Assembly (NCBI GenBank): GCA_018335695.1
Contig: JAGXRV010000060.1
Location: 1-43,664 of the forward strand
Source of the DNA: Clostridium sp.
GTDB taxonomy: Bacteria > Bacillota > Dethiobacteria > Dethiobacterales > Dethiobacteraceae
Length of the DNA: 43,664 nt
Direction of reading: 5' to 3'
In this document: piece after piece, positions 1-7,754 of the stretch
How the letters are laid out: each line of letters starts with the position of its first letter
How positions within the stretch are numbered: position 1 is the stretch's first letter
Translations under genes and position numbers: made by a program
The notes under the pieces: generated by a model
Databases searched by the model: none
Told to the model about the DNA's origin: nothing
Seen by the model: the letters and a program-made list of their open reading frames with translations, nothing else

Positions 1-221
1 TTTTTTTTTTTTTTGCCCTCACCCTAACCCTCTCCCAGAGGGAGAGGGGAACTGTAATAGAGGGAGAGGGGAGAAGGAGAGGGGAATTTTTGGGGAGAGG
101 AATTTTTGGGGGAGAAGATTTTTTCAGGCCGGATTGTTAGTGTTAAAAGAGGGATTTTGCACGTTTTGACGAATCATAGTCAAAGAGAAAATGTTGGGCG
201 GGAACCGGAGGATTAAAGATA
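1..221. other. Gene-free left edge with repeat and purine-rich tracts
   Basis: No coding region is supported here. The stretch opens with a run of 14 T, then one copy of the interspersed hairpin repeat (16-50), then a degenerate GGGGAGAGGAATTTTTG-like tandem tract to about 122. A short dyad TTTGAC (165-170) / GTCAAA (179-184) lies about 40 bp before recJ and could be an operator or part of its promoter. I cannot identify a convincing -35/-10 pair. Confidence 0.5.
16..50 (-). repeat. Interspersed palindromic repeat R1, copy 1
   Basis: The sequence reads CCCTCACCCTAACCCTCTCC and continues into AGAGGGAGAGGGGA. Its core CCCTCTCCC-AGA-GGGAGAGGG is a perfect 9-bp inverted repeat that would fold into a GC-rich hairpin. 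The same element recurs near 4211, 6326, 13382 and 13481. It is intergenic, upstream of recJ. Confidence 0.85.
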
Positions 222-1922
222 ATGATGGTAGAAGCATGGCGCTGGGCGGCGTCGGAAACAGACTGGTGTGCGGTGAAACGTCTCTCTGAAATGATGAAGC
301 TGCACCGTTTGACAGCCGCCTGTTTGCTACAAAGGGGCGTCTCCACTGTGGAGGAGGCGCGTTTTTTTCTGAAGGGCAGTTTGACGGAGTTGGCAGACCC
401 TTATACTATGGCCGGCACGAAAGAAGCGGTGCAGAGGCTTGCTGCTGCCGTTGACAAGAGGGAACGCTTGTTGATTTATGGTGATTATGATGCTGACGGC
501 GTTACTTCTGTGGCACTTTTGACCTTGGCTTTGCGCAAGTTTGGGGTGCCGGTGGAATACTACCTACCGAGCCGTCTTGGAGACGGCTACGGTTTGCATG
601 GACAGATTTTGGAGCAGTTTGCTGCAGGCGGGGGCAGGCTGGTGTTGACTGTGGATTGTGGGATTAATTCATTTTCGGAAATGGACTTGGCAAAGCAATT
701 AGAGATCGATTTAATCGTTACTGATCATCATGAGCCTCTCCCCGGCAGGCGAAGTGCTTATGCGGTACTAAATCCTAAACAGCTTCATTGCAGTTATCCC
801 GAGAAAAATCTTGCCGGCGTTGGCGTAGCTTGGACGCTTGTGAGGGCGCTCTATAGCCACTTAGGCGTCCCTTTTGCGGAGGCTGCGGAATTTCTTGACC
901 TGGTGGCTGTAGGCTCCATTGCTGATGTGGTGCCTCTTTTAGGGGAAAACCGTCTCCTGGTGAAAGCCGGTCTGGAGAACTTGGCGAAGGGCAATCGTCC
1001 CGGCTTGACTGCCCTGCTCCGGCTTTGCGGAGGTGAAGAAGGGAAGCTGACAGCGCTGCAGGTTGCCTTTAGAATAGCACCCCGCTTGAATGCGCCGGGA
1101 AGATTAGGTGACGCTTTGCCTGCCCTGCAGGCTCTTTTGGCTTCACCGGCTGAGGCTGAGCAACTGGCACTTGACTTGGATGAAAAAAACCGTCTGCGAC
1201 AGCAGGTCGAAAAAGATATTTTAGAAGAGGCTCGCGAGCAGGCAGCCGCCTGTAATGATTCGGCGCTGGTCTTGTGGCATCAGGACTGGCACCCCGGTGT
1301 AATCGGGATTGTGGCGGGACGGTTGGCTGCGGAATTTGGCAAACCTACAGTGCTAATTGCGCTGGACGGTGAAGAAGGTCGCGGCTCAATTCGTTCTGTT
1401 CCCGGTTGTAATCTCATGGAGGCGCTGCAGAACTGTGCCAAACAGCTTATTCGTTTTGGCGGTCATCGTGAAGCGGCAGGTCTTTCTGTCGATAAGTCAA
1501 ACTTGGCGCAGTTTCAGGCGGATTTCTGCCGGGCTGTGGAGAGTCAGGGAGTAGAAGAGGGTCAGACTTTGATTATGGCAGAGGCGGAAGCTGCTGATTT
1601 GTCTCTGGAACTGCTGGAGGAATTGAGCGAGCTTGAACCGTTCGGTCAGGGTAATCCCGAGCCACTTTTTCTGCTAAGAGGGATGGCTGTAGAGATGGCA
1701 CGCAGAGTCGGCGCGCAGGGTGCGCATTTGCAACTGCGTTTACGAAAGGGGAACCTGGTCTTCAAGGCAATCTGTTTTGGCGGCGGCGACAAACAGATCT
1801 CAACAGGAGAAACGGTGGATGCAGCAGTAGTTCTCACTGCGAACACTTGGCAGAGTCAGACTGAATTATCGCTCCGGGTGAGAGCTTTGCGTATCAGCCT
1901 GCCGGAGCAGGGGAGTTTTTAG
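222..1922 (+). CDS. recJ: Single-stranded-DNA-specific exonuclease RecJ
   Basis: This is a DHH-superfamily 5'-3' exonuclease that degrades single-stranded DNA during recombination and repair, using Mn/Mg ions in the cytoplasm. The 566-residue protein shows the metal-binding motifs DYDADG near residue 90, DCGIN near 145 and DHHEP near 167. The C-terminal DHHA1 region contains GVIGIVAGRLA and FGGHREAAGLSV. Length is close to that of the short RecJ forms. An ATG at 222 follows GGAGG (207-211); a second ATG at 225 is possible. The next gene is rel, as in many Firmicutes, but the apt gene often found between them is absent. Confidence 0.95.
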   Translation: MMVEAWRWAASETDWCAVKRLSEMMKLHRLTAACLLQRGVSTVEEARFFLKGSLTELADPYTMAGTKEAVQRLAAAVDKRERLLIYGDYDADGVTSVALLTLALRKFGVPVEYYLPSRLGDGYGLHGQILEQFAAGGGRLVLTVDCGINSFSEMDLAKQLEIDLIVTDHHEPLPGRRSAYAVLNPKQLHCSYPEKNLAGVGVAWTLVRALYSHLGVPFAEAAEFLDLVAVGSIADVVPLLGENRLLVKAGLENLAKGNRPGLTALLRLCGGEEGKLTALQVAFRIAPRLNAPGRLGDALPALQALLASPAEAEQLALDLDEKNRLRQQVEKDILEEAREQAAACNDSALVLWHQDWHPGVIGIVAGRLAAEFGKPTVLIALDGEEGRGSIRSVPGCNLMEALQNCAKQLIRFGGHREAAGLSVDKSNLAQFQADFCRAVESQGVEEGQTLIMAEAEAADLSLELLEELSELEPFGQGNPEPLFLLRGMAVEMARRVGAQGAHLQLRLRKGNLVFKAICFGGGDKQISTGETVDAAVVLTANTWQSQTELSLRVRALRISLPEQGSF

Positions 1923-1925
1923 TGA

Positions 1926-1979
1926 ATTAATTCTCCCGATTAATTCTCCCGATTAATTCTCCCAGGGGGGAAAGAATTT
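1926..1979 (+). promoter_or_regulatory. Triple 13-bp repeat able to mask the rel ribosome site
   Basis: Three direct copies of ATTAATTCTCCC(G/A) lie at 1926-1938, 1939-1951 and 1952-1964, immediately before the GGGGGGAAAG ribosome site of rel. Each copy holds AATTCTCCC. The third copy (1955-1963) can pair with GGG (1968-1970) plus AGAATT (1973-1978), leaving an AGGG loop and a two-A bulge, so the ribosome site would be buried in a hairpin. The other two copies could supply the same arm. The pairing is visible in the sequence; regulation is inferred. Confidence 0.5.
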
Positions 1980-4136
1980 ATGAGCCTGCAAGTGCTGAAA
2001 ACGCAAATATTGTCATATTATCCCGTGGAGCCTGACTGGAGTCCCTTAGAGAAGGCTTACCATTTTGCGGTCTCGGCGCATCAGGGGCAAAAGCGTTTTT
2101 CCGGCGAATTGTATATTACTCATCCGCTTGGCGTAGCCACTATTTTGGCTGAGTTGGAATTGGATTTGGATACGATTGTTTCCGGACTTTTGCACGATGT
2201 CGTTGAAGATACCGAGGCGCCGCTGGAGCAAATAAGTAAAGAGTTTGGCAAAGAGGTTGCCATGCTTGTGGACGGCGTTACCAAACTTTCCAAATTGGAG
2301 TATAGGTCTAAAGAAGAGCACCAGGCAGAAAATCTGCGCAAGATGTTTATTGCCATGGCGAAAGATATTCGTGTGCTCTTAATCAAATTGGCCGACCGCA
2401 CTCATAATATGCGTACCCTAAAATACTTGACGTCAATCAAACAGCAAGCAATTTCCAGGGAAACCTTGGAGATTTACGCACCGCTGGCACATCGCCTCGG
2501 AATTTATAAAATAAAGTGGGAACTGGAAGATTTGGCTTTTCGCTTTTTGGAGCGCGATCGCTATTATGCCTTGGTGGATCGGTTGGCAAAGAAGCGGCAG
2601 GAGCGGGAGGCTTTTATCGGACAAACGATTGCCACGCTTCAGCCGAAACTGGATGAAGTGGGAATTGAAGCCCATGTTTCCGGCAGACCTAAACATCTCT
2701 ACAGTATTTCCCAGAAAATGAAAGAACAGGGCAAAGAATTTCACGAGATTTATGATTTGACGGCTATTCGTATTATTGTGGAGTCATTAAAAGATTGCTA
2801 CGGTGCCTTGGGAATTGTCCATACTTTGTGGAAGCCTATCCCCGGCAAGTTCAAAGATTATATTGCCATGCCAAAAGCGAATATGTATCAGTCGCTTCAT
2901 ACTTTGGTTATGGTGGGAAAAAACGAGCTGCTGGAAGTGCAGATCCGTACGATGGAGATGCACAGAACGGCTGAATACGGGATTGCGGCGCATTGGCGCT
3001 ATAAAGAAAAAAAAGATGGCCGGCATGATTCCGAGTTTGAAGATAAGCTCTCTTGGCTGCGGCAAATTGTGGAACTGCAACAAGACTCAAAAGATGCTCA
3101 TGAATTTATGGAAAGTGTAAAAATTGACCTTTTTACTGATGAAGTATTTGTTTTTACGCCAAAAGGCGATGTAATTGACCTGCCTGCCGGTTCCATTCCT
3201 CTCGATTTTGCCTATAAGATTCATACCGATATCGGGCATCGCTGTATTGGCGCCAGGGTGAACGGCCGTTTAGTGCCGCTGGATTATGAGCTGAAAACCG
3301 GCGATATTGTGGAAGTGATGACTGCCAAACAGGGGCACCCCAGCCGCGACTGGTTAAACATGGTCACAAGCTCCGGTGCCAGAGCAAAAATCCGCGCTTG
3401 GTTTAAAAAGGAGCGTCGTGATGAGAACTTGGGCAAAGGCAAAGAACTGCTGGAAAAAGAATTGCGCAGGCATGAGCTGGAGCCCAGCCAGTATTTAAAA
3501 AGCCCTTTTTTGCAAGAGATGGGAAAAAAGTTTAATGTGCACGGCGAAGAAGAAATCTATGTTGCGATCGGCTTGGGTGGGATAACGCCGGCGCAGGCTG
3601 TAAGCCGTTTGAAAGAGGAATACCGCAAAAAGTTTGGCGCGACAGAACCGGAACCTCTAAAGGAGTTTAAACCGCAAAAACCCGGCAAAGCCGGCAAAGG
3701 CGTGCGGATTGACGGGGTAGACAACTTGCTTTTGCGCTTCGCCAAGTGTTGCACCCCCGTTCCCGGTGATCAGATTGTGGGCGTGGTGACCAGGGGGCGC
3801 GGCGTTTCTATACACCGCAAAGACTGCCCCAATGTGCAGGAGCGCACGGAGAAACAGCAGCTGCTTGACGCTTCATGGGAAGAAAGGGCTGAAGGCGCTT
3901 ATCCGGTAGAAATCGAAGTAAGCGCTATGGATCGGCCGCAAATTCTGATGGATGTGGTCAACGCTGTGGCTGAATGTAAAGTAAATATTACCGCTTTAAA
4001 CGGGCGAAGCACAAAAGACAGGTTGTCTTTAATCAGTATGACTGTGATGGTTGCCGATACTGCTCACTTAGATAATATTATCAACCGCATTAACCGTGTC
4101 AAAGATGTCTATCATGTCCACCGATTAAAAGGCTAG
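1980..4136 (+). CDS. relA: Bifunctional (p)ppGpp synthetase/hydrolase Rel
   Basis: This is the stringent-response enzyme: it makes (p)ppGpp from ATP and GTP/GDP when starved ribosomes stall, and hydrolyses it back. The 718-residue protein has the full domain order. The N-terminal HD hydrolase has LLHDVVEDT near residue 70. The synthetase has YDLTAIRIIV and AMPKANMYQSLH near 260-310. A TGS domain (FTPKGDVIDLP) lies around 395, a Cys-containing region (KCCTPVPGD) near 590, and a C-terminal ACT domain from about 645. The intact HD motif supports a bifunctional Rel rather than a synthetase-only RelA. An ATG follows a GGGGGGAAAG site that may be sequestered by upstream repeats. Confidence 0.96.
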   Translation: MSLQVLKTQILSYYPVEPDWSPLEKAYHFAVSAHQGQKRFSGELYITHPLGVATILAELELDLDTIVSGLLHDVVEDTEAPLEQISKEFGKEVAMLVDGVTKLSKLEYRSKEEHQAENLRKMFIAMAKDIRVLLIKLADRTHNMRTLKYLTSIKQQAISRETLEIYAPLAHRLGIYKIKWELEDLAFRFLERDRYYALVDRLAKKRQEREAFIGQTIATLQPKLDEVGIEAHVSGRPKHLYSISQKMKEQGKEFHEIYDLTAIRIIVESLKDCYGALGIVHTLWKPIPGKFKDYIAMPKANMYQSLHTLVMVGKNELLEVQIRTMEMHRTAEYGIAAHWRYKEKKDGRHDSEFEDKLSWLRQIVELQQDSKDAHEFMESVKIDLFTDEVFVFTPKGDVIDLPAGSIPLDFAYKIHTDIGHRCIGARVNGRLVPLDYELKTGDIVEVMTAKQGHPSRDWLNMVTSSGARAKIRAWFKKERRDENLGKGKELLEKELRRHELEPSQYLKSPFLQEMGKKFNVHGEEEIYVAIGLGGITPAQAVSRLKEEYRKKFGATEPEPLKEFKPQKPGKAGKGVRIDGVDNLLLRFAKCCTPVPGDQIVGVVTRGRGVSIHRKDCPNVQERTEKQQLLDASWEERAEGAYPVEIEVSAMDRPQILMDVVNAVAECKVNITALNGRSTKDRLSLISMTVMVADTAHLDNIINRINRVKDVYHVHRLKG

Positions 4137-4210
4137 AGCAAAAGGAAAGCAATGGGAAACCATATAATTTCCTGGCATAAAAAAGATGCCTTATTTGGTC
4201 CCTCACCCTG

Positions 4211-4245
4211 CCCTCACCCTTACCCTCTCCCAGAGGGAGAGGGGA
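4211..4245 (-). repeat. Interspersed palindromic repeat R1, copy 2
   Basis: Same orientation as copy 1, one base different (CCCTTACCC for CCCTAACCC), with the perfect CCCTCTCCC/GGGAGAGGG core. A partial extra CCCTCACC precedes it at about 4200. It sits in the convergent gap between rel and the amidase gene. Confidence 0.85.
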
Positions 4246-4254
4246 GTTGTGCCC

Positions 4255-4334
4255 AAAAAGGACGCTCCGTGTTTAGATATAATTTCCCAATAAAAAGACG
4301 CTTCGCATTTTTTGAAAACGCGGAGCGTCTTTTC
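4255..4334. terminator. Bidirectional terminator-type hairpin after rel
   Basis: GACGCTCCG (4261-4269) is a perfect complement of CGGAGCGTC (4321-4329). A second left arm, AGACGCTTCGC (4296-4306), competes for the same right arm (4320-4330), which ends in TTTT. It separates convergent rel and the amidase gene and could stop transcription from both sides. The first about 44 bases are almost identical to 12291-12335 downstream of cysK. Confidence 0.7.
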
Positions 4335-4363
4335 TAAAGTTAAGATTTGCCGATAAGTTTAGC

Positions 4364-6286
4364 CTAGCGGAGAGTGAGCACGTTAATGTTGAAATATGCT
4401 TCTATGCCGCGGAAAATGGCGTCGGCTGAGTTTTGGCGGAAGTCGTCTGTGCGCATCAGCGCTTCTTCCTGCGCGTTTGAGATGAAGGCCAGTTCCAGCA
4501 GGACAGAGGGCATGGTGGTTTCACGAATCACGTGAAAGTTACCGTGCTTGACGCCGATATCGCGCAGACCCAATGCTTGCACCAGTTCTCTTTGGAGATA
4601 TTCTGCCAGGAGTCGCGATGCGGGGGCGGTAGCGCTGTTTTGGAAAAAGTATGTTTCTGTTCCGCCGACGGCAGTGTTTGTGTGAGCATTGGTGTGGACA
4701 CTGACAAAGATGTGTGCATTTGCGGCTGCGGCAATGTTAACGCGCTGGGGGAGAGAAACAATGCTGTCATCATCGCGTGTTAGGATTACGGTGGCACCGG
4801 CTTGGCGCAGCCTGTCGGCGACACGGAGAGAGACGTCCAGAACCACCTCTTTTTCCATTAGCCCGGTTGGTCCGACAGCACCGGGGCTGCCTCCGTGGCC
4901 GGGGTCGATAACGATAACTTGTCCGGCAAGCGATTGAGCGACACCGGCGGCAGGAGGTGAGATCGGGCGGTTGAATACAAGTACAAATTCAGCAAATACC
5001 CAGCCGATTTGCCCGGAAGAAAGACGGATCTGCAGCCATTCACCGCTTTCTGCCACGACTTCCGCCAATGTGCCAAGCGGCAGGAGCATGATGCGTTCAG
5101 CATCAGTGGAAGGGCTGCTGCGTAAGTTCAGCGCGCTGGCAGTGACTCTGGCTAAGCGTTGCGTTGCCGGTTGACCGCCTTCCGGCTGTCCTGCCTCAGG
5201 TTGGTTGGAAATCGGCGAGGGGGTCGTTTCGGTTTGATTGGTTGAGATGTATTGAGCAAACACCCAACCGACTTGACCGTCCGGGATACGAACCTCATGC
5301 CAGTTGCCTTGAGTTCGCAAGATAGTCAACCGGCTATTTAGGCCGAGAGTGGTAATGGCGTTAAAAGTAACATTTGGGCCGCTGCGAAGCGGGAGCGCAG
5401 CCATGGTTACCGTGCCGTTTTGGGAATTAGCAATAGGAGCAGGGAGAGGTGCCGGTGCCGGTGCCGGTTGCGGTGCAGGGCTGGGCTGGGGCGAAGGTCC
5501 AGGGTTGGGGGTGGGTAAGGGAGTGGGAGCGGCAGTGTTGATTGCAATATATTGTGCAAAAACCCAACCGACTTGGCCGGTTGTCAGACGAATTTGATGC
5601 CATCTGCCTTGGGTTTGCAAAATTGTAACTTGTGTCTGCGGGGGCAGAGTGGTAATGGCGTTAAATGTAGTGTCAGGTCCGCTGCGGAGCGGGAGGGCAA
5701 AGTGATTTACTGTGCCGTTTCGTTGGTTTAGAGTAGGAGAGGGAGAAGGAGCAGGTGTGGGGCTGGGCGGCACGGCAGGCGAAGGTGCAATGCTGGTCGG
5801 ATTTGCAGCGCTGACAGTAACATGGGCGGAGAAAACCCAACCTGTTTGCCCGGAGGGCAATCTTATTTGATGCCAGTTGCCTTGGCTATGTATGACGGGG
5901 TGCACAGTTCCCAGTGTAATGCCGGCAATGCGGTTAAAGGTGGTGTCGGGACCTGAACGGACGTTTAGTGAAGCTACGTTAACGCGTGCCCACGAGCTTG
6001 GTTGTTGGTTGCGTAAGGTAACAAATTCAGTCGTAATCCAGCCCGTCTGTCCTGTCCGGAGGGAAACCTGAGCCCAACCGGACTGTTCGGAGAGTACAGG
6101 CAAAACGGCGCCGCGGTTGATAGTGGCAATCCGTTGGTGAGTGGTGCCGGGGCCGCTGCGTACGTTTAGGACGGCAACGTTAACGGTGGCGGTGCGAAGT
6201 GTGACAGCGCTTACCGGACGGCTTGTCCCAGGCAAAAAAGTAAGGAGAAGAAGCAATATCAATGAAACGGAGAAAAGTTTTTTCAC
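4364..6286 (-). CDS. Secreted N-acetylmuramoyl-L-alanine amidase with five SH3b repeats
   Basis: This is predicted to cleave the amide bond between MurNAc and L-Ala in peptidoglycan, outside the cell. The 640-residue product starts with a signal peptide (MKK, then a Leu-rich core, ending near VSA at about residue 27). Five bacterial SH3 wall-binding repeats follow, each with N/P-LRSxP and GWV/I-F/T motifs, joined by Pro/Ala/Ser-rich linkers. A C-terminal amidase_3 (AmiC/CwlC type) domain runs from about residue 453. The expected zinc and catalytic residues are visible: His464 in DPGHGG, Glu near 478-480, His531 in SVHTNA and Glu598 in LLELAF. The start is GTG with AGAGG ten bases upstream. 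It is a single gene, convergent with rel and divergent from the sulfur operon. Confidence 0.93.
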   Translation of the reverse strand: MKKLFSVSLILLLLLTFLPGTSRPVSAVTLRTATVNVAVLNVRSGPGTTHQRIATINRGAVLPVLSEQSGWAQVSLRTGQTGWITTEFVTLRNQQPSSWARVNVASLNVRSGPDTTFNRIAGITLGTVHPVIHSQGNWHQIRLPSGQTGWVFSAHVTVSAANPTSIAPSPAVPPSPTPAPSPSPTLNQRNGTVNHFALPLRSGPDTTFNAITTLPPQTQVTILQTQGRWHQIRLTTGQVGWVFAQYIAINTAAPTPLPTPNPGPSPQPSPAPQPAPAPAPLPAPIANSQNGTVTMAALPLRSGPNVTFNAITTLGLNSRLTILRTQGNWHEVRIPDGQVGWVFAQYISTNQTETTPSPISNQPEAGQPEGGQPATQRLARVTASALNLRSSPSTDAERIMLLPLGTLAEVVAESGEWLQIRLSSGQIGWVFAEFVLVFNRPISPPAAGVAQSLAGQVIVIDPGHGGSPGAVGPTGLMEKEVVLDVSLRVADRLRQAGATVILTRDDDSIVSLPQRVNIAAAANAHIFVSVHTNAHTNTAVGGTETYFFQNSATAPASRLLAEYLQRELVQALGLRDIGVKHGNFHVIRETTMPSVLLELAFISNAQEEALMRTDDFRQNSADAIFRGIEAYFNINVLTLR

Positions 6287-6325
6287 TGAGCACCATCCTC
6301 TGCGACATTATTTGTGCCTGAAAAA

Positions 6326-6359
6326 TTCCTCTCCCTCTGGGAGAGGGTTAGGGTGAGGG
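6326..6359 (+). repeat. Interspersed palindromic repeat R1, copy 3 (inverted)
   Basis: It reads TTCCTCTCCCTCTGGGAGAG and continues GGTTAGGGTGAGGG, the reverse orientation of copies 1 and 2. It lies about 40 bp upstream of the amidase start, so any hairpin would fall in the amidase leader or promoter. Confidence 0.85.
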
Positions 6360-6550
6360 AGGGGTAATGGAGATCTTCATGCTTGAAGGTGTCCCCGTTT
6401 CGTGGGGCATGTCCAGCCAAATGAAGAAATGTTGCCTTTCCTCTCCTATCTTTCCTCTCCTATTTTATCATGGAGCGACAGAATTCGCCATGGTAAATAT
6501 TTCCCATTTTTCCAGGTTAATCGAAAAATTAAGCGAGCTTTTTTGAAAGA

Positions 6551-6579
6551 TTGACAGTGGTGGAAAGCACTTTTATAAT
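6551..6579 (+). promoter_or_regulatory. Perfect sigma-A promoter of the sulfur operon
   Basis: TTGACA (6551-6556), a 17-bp spacer and TATAAT (6574-6579) match the housekeeping consensus at every position. A promoter this strong normally needs a repressor; a candidate operator follows at 6612-6620. Confidence 0.9.
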
Positions 6580-6593
6580 ATAGTAAATGCATA

Positions 6594-6620
6594 GCAATCC
6601 TATGTAATTATTAGGAATTG
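6594..6620 (+). promoter_or_regulatory. Putative sulfur-regulon operator, site 1
   Basis: AATCCTA (near 6596) and TAGGAATT (6612-6619) form an imperfect dyad just downstream of the -10 box. TAGGAATT(A)G also follows the promoters of cysK and of the SsuCBA-like operon. The motif starts 38 bp after the first base of the -10 box, one helical turn further than in the other two. An Rrf2-family repressor of the CymR type is a plausible binder; this is inferred. Confidence 0.5.
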
Positions 6621-6644
6621 TGGAATGAGGGAGGAAGAAGCGAA

Positions 6645-7505
6645 ATGAATATTGCCGAACTGAAGAAGGGCGGTTTTCTAAAGCAGCTGCAGAAGGACTA
6701 TTTTGCCGTGCGCTTAAGGGTGGCCGGCGGGAATTTGACTTTGCGGCAACTGGAGATCGTTAGGCAGGTTGCTGAACGATACGGCAAAGGTTATATCCAT
6801 CTGACCACGCGCCAGGGGATAGAGATTCCGTTTATTCATTTTGAACAGATTGACGCAGTCAGGGGAGAATTGCTTGCCGGCGGCATAGGACTTGGCGTTT
6901 GCGGCGGCACAGTGCGCGGCGTGATGGCCTGTCAGGGTTCTTATATGTGCCCCCACGGCCATGTTGATGCTAAAGAGCTCTCGCAGCAGATTGACGAACA
7001 GTTTTTTGCTGCACAGGTACCGGGCAAGTTTAAAATTTCTGTAGCCGGCTGTAGCAGAAGCTGCGCTAAGCCTCAGGAAAATGACTTAGGTTTCGGAGGT
7101 GTAATCAGGCCGGAATTCCGGGAAAATGATTGTATCAGTTGCGGATTGTGTGCCGATATTTGTCCTGCGGCTGCCATTTTGCTGCAGGACGGTTATCCTT
7201 TGCTGAATCGTGAAAAGTGTGTCAACTGCGGAGAATGTGTGACTGCCTGTCCCAGCGGAGCCTGGCGCCAGGGAGAAGCAGGCGTGAGAGTTTGGGCCGG
7301 CGGTCGTATCGGCCGTGACCCAAAACTGGGAGAGGTAGTAATCGCTTTTTTGCCGCCGGCTAAAATTCCTCTTGCCATTGAAGCAAGCCTGGGTTTTTTT
7401 CGGGAGTATGGCAAGAGTAAGGAGCGTTTCGGCAAAGTAATTGAGCGGATCGGTTGGGAAAAATTCCGTGAGGTGATGGAGCGTGCAACCAAGCAAGACG
7501 CTTGA
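6645..7505 (+). CDS. Small siroheme sulfite/nitrite reductase with two ferredoxin clusters
   Basis: This probably reduces sulfite to sulfide by six electrons in the cytoplasm. The 286-residue protein is much shorter than classical assimilatory sulfite reductases. It has the siroheme-[4Fe4S] signature Cys96-x5-Cys102 and Cys136-x3-Cys140, and the substrate-side motif TTRQGI near 54-59. An inserted two-cluster ferredoxin domain follows, with Cys163/166/169/173 and Cys192/195/198/202. ATG 6645 is chosen because AGGGAGG (6628-6634) sits ten bases before it; an in-frame TTG at 6618 lies inside the operator. It is the first gene of the sulfur operon. Nitrite as substrate is possible by family, but the neighbours argue for sulfite. 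Confidence 0.88.
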   Translation: MNIAELKKGGFLKQLQKDYFAVRLRVAGGNLTLRQLEIVRQVAERYGKGYIHLTTRQGIEIPFIHFEQIDAVRGELLAGGIGLGVCGGTVRGVMACQGSYMCPHGHVDAKELSQQIDEQFFAAQVPGKFKISVAGCSRSCAKPQENDLGFGGVIRPEFRENDCISCGLCADICPAAAILLQDGYPLLNREKCVNCGECVTACPSGAWRQGEAGVRVWAGGRIGRDPKLGEVVIAFLPPAKIPLAIEASLGFFREYGKSKERFGKVIERIGWEKFREVMERATKQDA

Positions 7506-7734
7506 TATTATTAGTGATAGCTGCCCCATAACCTTTGTTAAGACAAAACTTGCCTTGGAGACTTTAGCGGCGGGGGAGATTCTGGAAATTCTTCTAAGCG
7601 GCGGCGAGGCGGTAAAAAATGTGCCGCGGAGTCTGCGCGCCGAAGGACATAGGGTTGTTGCTTTAGAAAAACAGTCGAATGGGACATATCGATTGTTGGT
7701 GGAGAAAGAAGGCTCTTCAGGAAAAGATAGCTGA
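7483..7734 (+). CDS. TusA/SirA-family sulfur carrier
   Basis: TusA-family proteins carry sulfur as a persulfide on one Cys and hand it to partner enzymes. The 83-residue product has the hallmark Cys-Pro motif (SCPITFVKTKLAL, Cys14) and the typical second half (AVKNVPRSLRAEGHRV). The start is GTG, overlapping the sulfite reductase gene by 23 bp, with GGTGATGGAG just before it, which implies translational coupling. The position between a sulfite reductase and an E1-like enzyme suggests it accepts or donates sulfur in cysteine/homocysteine synthesis. It lacks a C-terminal Gly-Gly, so it is not itself a ubiquitin-like ThiS/MoaD protein. Confidence 0.85.
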   Translation: MQPSKTLDIISDSCPITFVKTKLALETLAAGEILEILLSGGEAVKNVPRSLRAEGHRVVALEKQSNGTYRLLVEKEGSSGKDS

Positions 7735-7754
7735 GAAAAGGAGGGGCGGAGCTG

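Larger units (their letters stand above)
6287..6644. other. Divergent intergenic region, amidase / sulfur operon
   Basis: This contains an inverted copy of repeat R1 (6326-6359), two perfect 14-bp tandem units CTTTCCTCTCCTAT (6436-6449 and 6450-6463), and the sulfur-operon promoter and putative operator (6551-6620). I see no convincing promoter for the minus-strand amidase gene and no additional coding sequence. Confidence 0.5.

Noticed and set aside
4152-4337. Small plus-strand open frame of 61 codons after rel
   Set aside because: It is made almost entirely of repeat R1 and the terminator hairpin, and it has no plausible protein family.
5349-5597. Gly/Ala-rich plus-strand open frame inside the amidase gene
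   Set aside because: It is the reverse complement of the Pro-rich SH3b linkers and has no independent start signals.
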